Assembly (NCBI GenBank): GCA_025331445.1
Contig: JAIWNE010000154.1
Coordinates: 1-64,000, forward strand
Reading direction: 5' to 3'
Source: Blakeslea trispora
Taxonomy: Eukaryota; Mucoromycota; Mucoromycetes; Mucorales; Choanephoraceae
Length of the DNA: 64,000 nucleotides
The notes beneath the pieces are model-generated. The model did no database searches and was not told the DNA's origin. It saw only the letters and a program-made list of their open reading frames with translations. Below, piece by piece: positions 1 through 11,151 of the stretch (its first letter is position 1; every line of letters starts with the position of its first letter). The position numbers were made by a program, and so were the translations under genes.

Positions 1-1566
1 CGACTGCTCAGAAGCTTCTGCTCTACAAATTGAACTTGTCAGCAAACTAAAGAAGTAAATGAATTGAGAATAGAAAACAAGAGCAAGTGAGAAAATTATC
101 AGGTAGCAAATAAGCTTGAGAATGATTAATAATTACTTTTCTTGAATGATTTTTATCAGTGTCTAACTAAATTGTAGAAGGAAAAAAAATATGATGCGAA
201 ATATTAACAACACACTGGCTATTAGCCCTCTGCTAGAAATTCAAGACTTTAACATTATTCATCTCCCAACAAAAAAATTAGACTTGGCAATAAGAGTGTC
301 ATTACTTTATCTTTATTTCAACAGCATCATGATTTATTAAACATTTTTTCTTGGTCAACTTACTTTGTCTGCACAACATCTTAATAAGTTCAAAAAACTC
401 TTTTTGATATCTAATGCCAGCTAGTTTTGCTTGAACTTGTAAGAAAAACAGTTAAATACGAGTGCATTTAAACCACGCATTGACTGTGAATTTTTTGTAA
501 GAGTAAAGCAGTTTTCAAGTAGAGAAAGACTATGCTGTTTGCCTAAAATTCTTATTAAAGGATCTCTTTACTCGTATACTCACTTTCTCACAATGAGCCG
601 ACATTGCGAATCACTCATCTAATATCATGACTTGTGTACTTCACGCTGCTGTGTATAGATGTATTGCAAGATAAAATGTGAATCTCTTTACTTCATTTTT
701 GCTCTAAATACAATGGCCAAAAGACTAACCCATTTATCATGAGAATGGCTTACTTCAAAGAAGTATTGAATATTTTTCGGGAATGGGGGAGACCCCCCCA
801 ACCCCCCTTTTTTCTTTTTCTTTTTCTTTTACATCAGATGAGGAAAATTACCATACACCACTTTTGATTTTCTCATCAAAGCATCCCTAGTTTTACCTGA
901 ATTATGACTTTACACTTAATGACATATAAAGATATTTCTAGAACAAAAAAAAAAGAGACTCAAAAAGAGGGACTTACACATAGATTTTTTTCTTTTTTGC
1001 AAAAGCAAATGAACAAACAATCAGATCTTTTATCTGGATTGAGCAATTTCACTCTTTGAAAATTTCAACATGTCTAACATTAATAAACTGAATATTATCT
1101 ATCGAGGACTAGTTAAATTTTACATCTTAAGGAGTTTTTAAGGTATCCATAAAAACGATTGATAGAAATATAAAATCTGATCACTTTAGCTATTCTACAA
1201 TGAAAGCATTTGATTTTTATTTTCATTTGAAAAATTTACTCGACATATATGGAAGGTATACAACGTCCATATTTGTCGAGTAAACTTAAAGGTGGTACTA
1301 AAACACTAAAAAAGGCGATTTTCTTAGCCCTAACTTTCCACACAACTTATTAAATGTTAAAGAATACATCTTTAAACCAAGGTCGAATAGCAAACAAGTG
1401 TATTTATAGCATTCGTTAATAATGTAACATAAAAGAGCCTATGGGAATGAAATAGTGTGAACACCGAACTTTTTTTGGAGCCAATGACATGCTACACGTT
1501 TCAAGCAAAAGAGCAAATAGGATCAAGGTATAGGCCTGTAATGTTGGTTGAAAGTTAAAGATCACA
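1..1566. other. AT-rich DNA, no gene recognised
   Basis: No convincing coding region or RNA gene is visible here. Around 785-810 there is a G-run/C-run stretch that could fold back. Around 1235-1284 there is a palindrome, listed separately. The stretch may be the interior of the CACTA-type element whose right end lies at 1796, with its left end outside the window. That is inference. Confidence 0.4.
1235..1284. repeat. Palindrome built on a TTTACTCGACATATATGG motif
   Basis: The arms at 1235-1253 and 1266-1284 are inverted copies with one mismatch, separated by 12 bp. The same motif recurs at about 2265-2287 and about 27473-27495, inside the arms of the large inverted duplication. Shorter relatives (TCGACAAATATGG) occur at about 26980-27115 and about 27506. 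This suggests a family-specific terminal or subterminal repeat. Confidence 0.6.
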
Positions 1567-1796
1567 GGCCGAAAGGTATGTTTTTGCCAGCCTAAAGAAA
1601 GGTACATTTCACGGAAATTAAGGCCTGAAAGGTATAATTTTTGTCTGCTTGAAAAATTATACATTTCACGCAACATTGAGGCCTGAAAGGTATAATTTCG
1701 CTTAAATATACACCTTGTCACATTAATGTAGTTTATACATTTCACGGAACTTTCGCCGTGAAAGTTCCGTGAAATGTATAAATTTTTTTTGTAGTG
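1567..1796. mobile_element. Right end of a CACTA-type DNA transposon (left end outside window)
   Basis: The sequence ends in TTTTTTTGTAGTG, the complement of CACTACAAAAAAA, a CACTA-type terminus like those of the other CACTA elements in this window. Just inside it lie three imperfect 55-75-bp repeats (about 1567-1621, 1622-1679, 1680-1754). Each begins with GGCC(T)GAAAGGTAT and most contain a TACATTTCACG(G/C)A core, which fits subterminal transposase-binding repeats. No matching left end was found in the window, so the target duplication (right flank GCG) cannot be tested. Confidence 0.55.
1732..1782. repeat. Perfect 23-bp hairpin at the CACTA-type terminus
   Basis: The arms 1732-1754 and 1760-1782 are perfect inverted copies around a 5-bp loop. 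They lie 9 bp inside the terminal GTAGTG and carry the same TACATTTCACGGAA core as the adjacent subterminal repeats. Confidence 0.85.
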
Positions 1797-2161
1797 GCGG
1801 TTCTCTAAGGTTGTGTTGACTGGTGATTATGATGAAGTTGCTTTGGTTCTTGTGTGTTGTGGATAGGTGCTTTGAGGTACAAGTCTGGTTTGTATCACTC
1901 CGTTATGAGAGGAGTAATAGCTGGCAACAGTTGTAGCCAATAGAAACACTATCCGGTTAATTATTGATTGCAAGTCAAGTCCTCGTTGTATTGTTCTGGT
2001 TGTCATGACTAGGTTGTTGAAGCATATACTATTTTATAGTAATCGTTACTCTCTGTTCCTCTTTTCTTGTCTTGTTCACTCTATTCTTGTTTTGATTCCT
2101 TGTTTATTTTATTTTCTTATTGTATTGATTTCCTTTATTTTATTTTTATTTTGAATTACCG

Positions 2162-2428
2162 TTTAACTACTATTAAGATATAGGGAGGTTCCCTGCTTAG
2201 AAAACTACCATGTTTAGTAACGCCGTACGACGATGAAAGCCATTTACCATATTCGTCGATTTTTTACCTTCCATATATGTCGAGTAAATCCATTAATTTT
2301 CTGTGAGCAAAACAAAATTTGTAAAGATGTCTCTGTTTCTTGGTTAATATCAATATGCTTGATGCCATGTTTTTCGTTCTTAATACTCCATGAGATGAAG
2401 ATAGTTACTGACTTGCTTCATTGGTTGT
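2162..2428. repeat. Outer left arm of the large inverted duplication
   Basis: This 267-bp arm is the reverse complement of 27333-27599 with only a handful of mismatches by eye (about 97%). It starts TTTAACTACTATTAAGATAT and contains the TCGACATATATGG motif. It is clearly better conserved than the inner arms. It could be the terminal inverted repeat of a roughly 25-kb element or one member of an inverted pair of smaller elements. No target duplication is evident at the outer edges (ACCG versus GATC). Confidence 0.75.
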
Positions 2429-2550
2429 GGATCTATAGGGGCACAGCAACACCGCCCTAATATTGGAATATGATATAGAGGTAACTCGTAGCTTTCAAAA
2501 AATACCACTTTCCTTTTTTGGAAAGGTCTAGAAGTGGAGGAAAAGCTCTT

Positions 2551-5500
2551 CACTACACATAAAGGGTCGTCGCACGCACGTCAATTTCTGCGGATAACTT
2601 GCCTGTTACGCACGTTCCAGGCATGACGTGCGCAAAGCGTAGGGCGTCATGTGTTTTCGCATTGAGACGACACAGCGAAACACCGTCATGTGTCAACGCA
2701 TTGGAAGACAGGGCGGAGCAACGTCTTGTGTTTTCGCATCAGAATTTGAGTGAACCTCTTTGTCTTTCGCTTCCATTAAAACGACCTGATTGGATTGTTT
2801 ACTCATGACATCCTCATTCAATTGGCTTCTTTGACAAATTATACAATCGTTAACTCGTTTTAATTGGCTTCATACTCGGTATCTTTATTGAATGTATGCT
2901 TTTAATTGGACAAAATGGACTTCTTTACGTCAATACACTTCGTTATGATTGGATTATATAGGTCAAATATAGAGGATTATAGGTCTAAAAATAGTGCTTT
3001 TTATTATAAAAAAATGGTATATATTGGCTGAAAATAATAGCTTATACAGGGGGAAAATATTAGGGGTTCTATAGGAATCCAGGTAGAATGACCAGGCAGA
3101 AATCCAGCTAAAATGGTAGGCGAAATAGTAGGCCAAAAAAACAGCCAAAAAGCAGACGAAAGGCAGGCAAAATAACAGGCAGAAAAGTAAAATCAGTTAT
3201 CACGAAATGGCAACAATTTCTTGTATTTCAAGCATTTAAAAATCAGAAAAAACCTAACGAAATGACTATTGAAATGCTAAAACAGTTAGTTATAAAGCAA
3301 GCAGAAAATAATGTCATTTACTTACTTTGAAAGACTCATAAACCATCCGGAAAGTAAAGGGTGATGCGCTAAAACGATAGAAGCTCAACAACAGAAAAGA
3401 AACTAGAAAAACTGAATAAGTTAAACCGAAATGAGATAATTTAATCATTTACTTACATACTAAAGCATCATAGCACCTCAAGTTATAGCCAGATACAATT
3501 ACGAGTGTCTAAGGTAACTAAATAGAACAGTTAGAGAGGTCTTGAGTCATACTCAATGGCTTTACTTACTTTTATACCAAGTTTCTCGAGAAAAGACAAA
3601 ATTACGTGACTAATCCTAAGAAAAAAAAGATGGTAAGTAAACAGCAATATACTTGTTTGTCAAGTTGTACCTTAAACTATGTATCAGTCTTCATAAGCTC
3701 TAAAGACAACATGCCTACATGGAGAATAGTATTCAATAAACTGTTGCTTAGGTATGGGAAAGTACTTACATGTTTTATTTCAAAATATAAAAAAAGTAAA
3801 AGAAATGGAAGAGAAAAGAATAAAAAAAAGGAAAAAGGATGTCTAAACAAAATGACATATTGACAAATTTCTATTTTTGTGATAAAAAATGAATCGAAAA
3901 CAAAAAAAGATCTGTAAAAATACGATCCGTAGAAAATTAGATGAACAGAGATTGAAGATAGATGATTTTTCTCTCTCATCAGTAACACAAAGAATATCTG
4001 TTAACATTGTACTTTACATGAGATCTTGCTAATCAGCTTAATAGTGTAGATATTCATAGAGCATGTAATTCAACTTAACAGATAGTCAAGATGGTTTACT
4101 TGGATTGCCATAGCAAATCATTTAAAATAGACAATGTTAGCATTAAATGAGCCCTTTTTTTTAAAAAAACAGGTTTTCTGAGGTGTTATTTTTTCCCAGA
4201 CAGTTTTTTTCTTTTTCCTTCTATTTTATTTTTTTTAGTACTAAATGAACTTTTACTCACTACTTGTATATTTCTAACCAAGTTGATGAGCCTCAACAAA
4301 CTCCCGTCATCACAACAAAGCAACGCGATGCAAGTGCGCAATCAACAATCTTACAAGAGTTTAGAAGTTTAGAGCAAAAAACACGTAAACAAAACTAGAA
4401 TGACTTTGACTGTGTCTACAAAAAAAAAAGAGCTATCGCCAGCAAACGTGTAAGATTCTCTCATTTCAGCATCACTGTTTTTCTACACCCAAGTTTTAGT
4501 TATTGTCAGTACACAGTTATTGAAATCTACTGTTGAACACTTTACAAGAGGTAAGTAATACTTTTGGTTTAGATTGTAAACGGCTCTTTATTGGAATGGA
4601 CTGCATCACCAACAGTGATCTTGGATATTTGGTTGAAGAATTGTATTTAAGCAATAAAAAAAAGACAACATCTTGTCAAGTTATTACTTTATTTCTATAT
4701 GTGGCAATGTTATTCTGGATGATATGTATAGAAACGAGTATAAGGGAATGAAATACGGTAAAAAGGGCTGTTAGCATAGAATGGTGTGTGATAATGACTC
4801 TGGCTTTACTTTATTTATGAATCATGAAAGGGATTAGCATCTTTGTATTGTATTTCAAAAATAAACCTTTGATACGAGTAACTTTGACAAGATCCAGTAT
4901 AAGGATTAAATTATGTTTGTATGTTGTCTACGTCTTTATTTTGACGGCTTTTGGCTTTTCAAACTACCCATCTTTAAGCAATCTTTTAAGTGTTTTTTAA
5001 GTGTCTCTTTTTTTTTTCAACCTCTTTTTTTATGTATTTTTTCAAGTATCTTTTTTTTAAGAGTCTCTTTTTTTTTTGAGTGTCTCTTTTTTTTTCAGTG
5101 CTTTAAGTTTTTTATTTCCCATTTTTAAAAGATTTTCCCAATTATTTTGTGAGCCTCATTCTCAATTTTTAAATTTCTCGTTTCCGAAAGTATTTTCCAA
5201 TTTTTTTAGCAGTGATTTTTCAGGTCTTTTTTTTTGAAGAAAAAATGACAAGACATTTCAAACTCCTCAGCATTAAGGAAATCAAGTTGCTTCAAAATCT
5301 TAAGCAGAGAAAAAATCACTGCCAAAAAATTCAAAGAGCGAAATTATTTTAAGCAGTGAAATGATAGAAGAAATGTAAATGGTAATAACTTTATGAAAAT
5401 ACATCCAAATTTAATTTTGTAAAAAGTTTTGGAAGGCTAGAAGATACATCTACATTTCTGCCAAAAAAAACAGCAACTTTTATAGTCAAAATCAAAAGTT

Positions 5501-5564
5501 GAAAAAATATGCCCATGTTAGCCGCACGTGTCCGACGTGCGTCCGACACGGATTAGGTGTAGTG
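2551..5564. mobile_element. Element A1, non-autonomous CACTA-type transposon of about 3.0 kb
   Basis: The left end begins CACTACACATAAAGGG and the right end finishes GATTAGGTGTAGTG, giving an 8-9-bp CACTACAC terminal inverted repeat. Almost the whole length is repeated at 37251-40174 (element A2), which fixes both boundaries. GC-rich subterminal repeats flank an AT-rich interior with T-rich minisatellite-like stretches at about 4990-5105. No transposase or other supportable gene is present, so it would need a transposase supplied elsewhere. The flanking triplets differ (CTT left, CAG right), so no target duplication survives. It interrupts the left arm of the large inverted duplication. Confidence 0.85.
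2634..2743. repeat. Subterminal repeats of element A1
   Basis: Three imperfect copies of a unit built on GTC(A/T)TGTGT(T/C) followed by CGCAT or CGCATTGG occur with a spacing of about 45-50 bp. The same array is found in A2 at about 37335-37443. A short reading frame crosses it in both copies but looks incidental. Confidence 0.6.
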
Positions 5565-5620
5565 CAGAGAGTTAAATTTATATTGGAATTAAACCTATAC
5601 AAGACTGATAAAAGAAAAGT

Positions 5621-5693
5621 GGGGATGTAGCTCAAATGGTAGAGCGCTCGCTTAGCATGCGAGAGGCACTGGGATCGACGCCCAGCTTCTCCA
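5621..5693 (+). tRNA. tRNA-Ala (anticodon AGC)
   Basis: The 73-nt cloverleaf has a D-arm GCTC/GAGC, an anticodon stem CTCGC/GCGAG closing a TTAGCAT loop (anticodon AGC), and a T-arm CTGGG/CCCAG with the loop ATCGACG. The acceptor stem has one wobble and one T-T mismatch, and the discriminator base is A. A-box and B-box type internal promoter sequences are present. It lies 56 bp beyond the end of element A1. A run of T that could terminate Pol III follows at about 5697-5702. It is the only clear host-type gene in the window. Confidence 0.9.
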
Positions 5694-5984
5694 ATTGTTT
5701 TGTTACTTTCACTGTTGTTGTAAGCTCACCACACATCGTTATAGGACAAAGGATAGTTTTTGCAGTAACTTGAGAAAGAGAACGAATAGATATAACAGAG
5801 CAATCAGGCAGCAAGGTTATAAGTAATGAGCACCAGGTTTTAAGTCGTCCGACTAGAGATATAAGTAAAGTAAAGAGAATAAAGTAATATAGAAGAAGAG
5901 ATGTAATATATGAATACAATGATCTGTAATAAGTATCAAGGGAACTAATAACAATATGTGGATTTAGGTAGTGAATATGTCAAA

Positions 5985-8900
5985 CTACAACCAACACCAC
6001 GGCGTATAGGAGTTTTAAAAATATTCGAGTGAGCTTTTTCTGATTGAGGTCAATATTCAGCTTTTATAGACATGGTTCTTTTGGCTTTTGAAATGATTAA
6101 AGTGATGGATTTTTTTGCTGAAATGTAATGTAGAGACTTAAGGGAGGTTAGTTTTTGAATTTGAAGCTGATCTGAAGAGATGAGTTGATCTCGGTTTTTT
6201 TTACATGTCAAAGGCCATTAAATAAATAAAAAGCCTAAGAAAAATAATCTGTGAGAAAGAGATTTGGCTGAAAAGGGAAAAAAATAGCAGTGAAAATGAA
6301 GAGATAATCAAATGGGGGGATCGATTTCAGATTTCATGCAAAAAATATGTACAAAAATGGTAAATGGGGGGATAGGCTAAGAGAGATGAAACAATCTGTG
6401 TAAAAAAATAGAGAGTATGTATGCAAATTTATTTAAAAGGTAAAGAAGAAGTAAAAGGAAGGCAATTTCTTGAGGTTAACTCGGATATTTCAAAAGAAAA
6501 AGGTGGCAGGCTGAAAGAGAAGAAAAAGAAGCATAAGTCGCCAGAGTTATTCAGCCAAAGACTAGAGAGCCAATTTTTAATTTTTTGTGTAATCATAACA
6601 AGGTGTGGAAAGTTTAAGAAGTGTAAAAAGGTATAAAAATAAAATAACAAGGTTGAGAGAAGGTGTTTGCTATTCATAGCTTTAATTTCTAAAATAGTAG
6701 TACAAGGAAATTACGATCATGACTGAATGTCGATCTTGAGATCTCTCATCACTATCACTGAAGCAACATGAGCACATGGAGAAGAACCTTTTGGTACTGT
6801 AAATGTCTTTAAGGCAAATTATATCTGGTAAAATGAATAACAGACATTCCAGTAGCTATACAAAAAAACTGCTATCATGTTTATATAAAGTGAGGTGATA
6901 TAGTATGGACTATTTCTGATCGCATTGTATGAGGGTGAACAGTATTTAAAAAGGCTGAGAAAGACAGATGCTGGTGTAAGATTATGAATGGCAACTTGAA
7001 GAGAAAATTAAAAAGGAGAAAGAAGCAAATGTTAATCTAAAGAAAGTTAAAAGGAAAGAAAGAAAAGTAATGACAATCACTACCGAATCAGTATTTTATC
7101 CTCAGCTGATGACTCTCACTAAACAAGGATGAAATGTTTTATTATCTCTTTTAAGAACTGTGAGTTTTAGACATTGGAAGTCAATCTTGAGATTAGGCAA
7201 ATCAACAGTGTAGACAAACAACTTCAAACACTCTAAATTAGGTATTGGACTTGATGGCGAAATAGAATGGCTGGTTGAAAAGTCATGAAAGAGGAACAGA
7301 AGGAACAATTGTAGACTTTAGAAGAGGGATTCATTCACTTTTTTATAAAGACAATCGGTTGTTGTACATGTTTATCAAAATGAGTATATCATCAACAATC
7401 ATCAACATTTTGGGTCAATGTTAGCAACAATCCAAGATTCGCTTTTCAGATAGATCCATCACAATATGTCTTTATTTCCAAATGATAAAAAAAATAGTCC
7501 AACTAACTATAATGCAATCTACCAAATAGATGCTTACCTCTCCAAAAACCATGATACCTTTAAAGAACTTTTGATCATCCAAAGTGCTGTTGATATGTAA
7601 ATTGATTTCGTTTTTAACCGGAAAAGATGTTGACAATGGTGGCATCTTTCTTTGAATAAAATTACCAACTTTTACTAATAACTTTACCTCTTGATTCCAT
7701 TTTGTCATTGATAGGATTGATCTCTAGTAAATCAGATGTAAAATTAGCTAAATGTTGTTACTTGGAGAGAGAAAGTATTCTCTTCAAATAAACAGAAATG
7801 ATAAAAGCTGTTATCTTAAGTTGAAGGTGCAATCCGAATGTTTAGGTTGATTCAATCAGAAATGATAATGACTCCATACTATCTTCAAAGGTTTATATGT
7901 GAGTCAGGTAATCAAATGAAGAAATGGAACATTACCTTACCATGCTTCAAAGATCCATTGGGCCTCATCATAAAACAATCATCTAACAGTGTGACTAATA
8001 CATTATCTACTATCATAAAATGTTAGATTATAAAGCCATATATAATGCCATCGAGTTGCTTACCTTTGCTTTATATTAGACGCGACTAAAAGAAGTCTCA
8101 TGTTAGTGTAATCATCTCCATCACTGATAATCTGGGAAATAATGTAACTATTGATCCTTTTCAAGTGATTTAGTTATGGCGTGTTTAAAAAACTGCATTG
8201 TCTGCTTTGTGATGGTAAGATGAGTGACTGTATGATAAAGACTGAGCTGACCGAATTGATCGTGAACAAACCTATAAGATAAACCTCTTTCTAGACAGAT
8301 AAAAGAACGGATAAGTTAGCGATCATGTAGCAAGACTAGAATGAAACACCTTAAGTCGGAAAGGAAAAACTCTCGAGATTCAGGAAAGATAAAGGGTGTA
8401 GCAATCAATATAGTGAAGGAAAAGAAAAGTAGAGGAAAAAAAGCCGAGAAAAAAAAGAGATAAAAAAAAGGAAAGAGAGTAATGTCACCCCCATAAATAA
8501 AACGGAATTTTGGGGGTCAATTTACTTTTAAAGTATGTCTGCTATCCTAATGTAGGCAAAGAGAAAAAAGATCTGGAACATTTTTAAAAATCGGCCAATC
8601 AGAGTAGCGAATTTCCATCACTATGAAAAAGATAAATGTTGATGATTTGTTTTACATCCTCTCTTTGCATCATATGCTTCAACCAAAAGTAAAATAGTGT
8701 CTATGATAGTGATGAGCTCAATTATTTGATTATAAAGAATGAGATGTAGTCAAAAAGATGATCACAGTTGAATAATGGAAAAAGAAAGAGACAATCATTA
8801 CATTCTAACAGAGATATCATTTACATGAAGCATTGATATTATATGCTTTGACCTGCTTTGGCATATTAAGAACATACTGCCATTGCTATAACTTGTATGA

Positions 8901-9190
8901 AATAAGTATTTGAAAATGAGATTCTGCTCACGAATACAAAAGAGACTGAATTATACAACTCATTGACAAAAATGTTTGCACTGAATTTAATTCAATCTAT
9001 GAGAACAAGTATTCCTTTATATAAAAAAGTTGACTCCTATGAGCACATGTTAGCTTTGGCTTTACTCATCTGTTCTGCATGTCGACATCTCAAACTTACA
9101 TGAGCTTGCAAGATGATAGGCCATGTTGAAAAAAGCTCAAGAAAAAGAAGAAATAAATAAAAGCACTTACGGCTACCCTAGGGAGCGGTT
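5985..9190. repeat. Inner left arm of the large inverted duplication
   Basis: This segment aligns in reverse complement with about 22020-25095. Examples are the segments at about 6420-6480, 7240-7310, 7470-7720, 8465-8640 and 9035-9190, matched near 24600-24660, 23750-23830, 23340-23560, 22490-22580 and 22020-22130. Identity looks like roughly 85-95% with many small indels. Short degenerate reading frames occur in equivalent places in both arms (7472-7708 minus, 23263-23511 plus), suggesting the remains of a gene that I do not recognise. Confidence 0.7.
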
Positions 9191-9685
9191 GTTCAAATGA
9201 AAAAGATAGAAAATAATAAATGTGATTGGCTACTTCCTTAAAGATTGCATTAGTAAAGGTACATCTTGTAATTAAAGAGATGGATATGTATTTAAGAATG
9301 TTTACGTTCAAGGTAATAAATAATCTGAACCAGAAATGGATTATATACATGTCAGGAATAAATGAATGTCGATTTATTAGCGAATTCGATTCATGCTTGA
9401 ACAAAAAACGATTCAAATGATCATTGTTATGATTTTAATAAAATTTAATAAAGAATTAACATATTCTAAGGGAGAAATTAAACAGAACATGATTCAGTGC
9501 CAACCACCCTACCCATTATTTATTTTCACTAAAAGAGAGAAACAGAAAGAGAGAAAGAAAAAAAGAGAAAGAAAAAAGAGAGAGACAGAAAGAGAGCGAA
9601 ACCAACTAGTTAGAACCATCCAAATGTCTAGACATAAATGATATCAGAAAAAGCAATAACTAAGGCTTCCAAAGATTTAAATAAC
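9191..9685. other. No gene; purine-rich tract
   Basis: Similarity to the opposite arm fades out in this segment. A nearly pure purine tract of the AGAGAAAG type lies at about 9530-9602. No coding or RNA gene is supported. Confidence 0.4.
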
Positions 9686-10562
9686 TTACCGTCTTTTTGG
9701 TGATTGAGGTGAAGAACTACCTTCATAGCAATCATTGACGTCAAAATCTGACTGAGCATCCAATGAATTACTTGCCGATGCGACAGAAGGAACAGCTTCT
9801 TTGGAGATCTTTAAATTAAGTCAGTTAAAAGTTGAAAAGTAAGATGAATTTAGAATACCTTTCTCTTCTTTGTTTGTCTTTTTGAGTGATAGTAATGCTT
9901 CATCAACTCGTCCTCCAACCAAAAGTTAACGCAACGGTCCAGAGAAATGTGTTTTTGTCTCAAGTAGGTGGAAAGATACTTTTGACAACTTGCTTTGAAC
10001 TCATTAGGAAGGTTACGATAGCTAATGTTGGGCCAGTCCAGTTTGGTTAACTCCAAATCGTTAATCATCAGATCAACAGCAACTGAACCAGTTTGGAAAA
10101 TTGTTCTTTTCCATGAAGCCATTACTTCGGTCTTTGCCTCCAAGATGGTATCTTGATCATCGTGTTTAATAATTACAGCATCTTGTAACCAACATTGGAT
10201 GAAATACTCCACTCGGCTGTCGAAAGGTTGCTTGCTATTTTGTAATTGAGATGGCATGAGATACGGTATTCTCAAAGAAAATGGAGCATTATCAACCGTT
10301 TGCTCAATTGAAAAGCTCATCTGTTCAGATGAATCAGCTAGTCATTAATATGTTTTGTTAGTTATCAGCATGATACAGTTTGTAAAGAGTAAGTCATACC
10401 AACGACAGAGCTCTGTGTTACATTGTCTCTTCTGGAAACAATATCTTTCACCACTGCTAGATCTTCTTTCAAAGTGTTTGGATCATTGCGTAATTCTATC
10501 ATATTGTTTGTTAGCTGTTTGCAAGCTTGATAGATGAACATAATCTCGTTGGTCAATGGCAT
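9686..10562 (-). CDS. Unrecognised three-exon protein, 254 aa
   Basis: Reading the minus strand, exons 10400-10562, 9859-10337 and 9686-9808 join through two GT-AG introns (62 and 50 bp) into one open frame of 255 codons. The start is the ATG at 10562. I do not recognise the product. The N-terminus (about residues 1-50) is helical and coiled-coil-like. The middle is rich in aromatic and charged residues (WLQDAV, SWKRTIF, FWLEDELM). A basic patch KRQTKKRK follows at about residue 210, a possible nuclear localisation signal, then a serine-rich tail ending in SPKRR. It lies between the inverted-duplication arm and the Helitron, on the same strand as the Helitron. It could be transposon cargo, an accessory gene or a captured host gene. 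Clean splicing without stops suggests recent function. Confidence 0.65.
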
Positions 10563-11151
10563 ATTGTTAAGATTGGTTAAAAAAAAAGGTAGACGGATAA
10601 ATTTGTTTTGAGAGGAAAGATGTTGGAGTGAAAGTGAAATATAAATAGATTAGCTTTGTTGATTTCAAATGATCTCTTTTTATAAGTAAAAGAGAGCTCA
10701 ATTAATAAACCTAAAAATGTTAGGGAACTCCATTCTTCAGATGCATATGCACCTAAAGAGTGGTAAGCTAAATTTTGTGGTTAATGATATAATTTTGAGG
10801 GGCCTGTTAGTTGTATTTGGCTTGTTAGACTTAAGTCTAACTTCAATATACGCTTGCATTCATATCTTAAAAACAGAATGTAGATGTAAATAAGGATATT
10901 CTTCAACGGTTTCGGTTTAAACAGCATATATGCTTAATTGATTATTATAATAAAAGTTGCATATCAATCATCCCTGCTATATAATACGACAGTAAATATC
11001 AAATCATATATATCAACACAATGACTTTAAGTCTAATGTATGATATTTAAAAACATTTAGTCTTACATAAGACATAGATATGATGTTACTATATGTTCGC
11101 ATTAGAGCATCAACTATTTCATGCTGGATTAACGTATCTTAGTATATAAAA
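10563..11151. other. Spacer between unknown gene and Helitron end, no gene
   Basis: AT-rich sequence with no supportable reading frame. It should contain the promoter of the minus-strand gene starting at 10562. A GC-rich block begins only at 11152, at the proposed Helitron 3' end. Confidence 0.4.

Noticed and set aside
2599..2808. Short conserved reading frame in A1 with a match at 37299-37508
   Set aside because: It is built from GC-rich subterminal repeats, and the whole element is duplicated, so conservation does not show protein selection.
4533..4751. Small frame in A1 with a partner at 39253-39450
   Set aside because: The frames diverge at the C-terminus and have no motif; similarity follows from duplication of the element.
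4990..5105. T-rich tandem units as a CRISPR-like or functional array
   Set aside because: Units are irregular poly-T slippage products, have no distinct spacers, and the organism is eukaryotic.
2548..5567. 3-bp target duplication around A1
   Set aside because: Flanks are CTT and CAG; they do not match.
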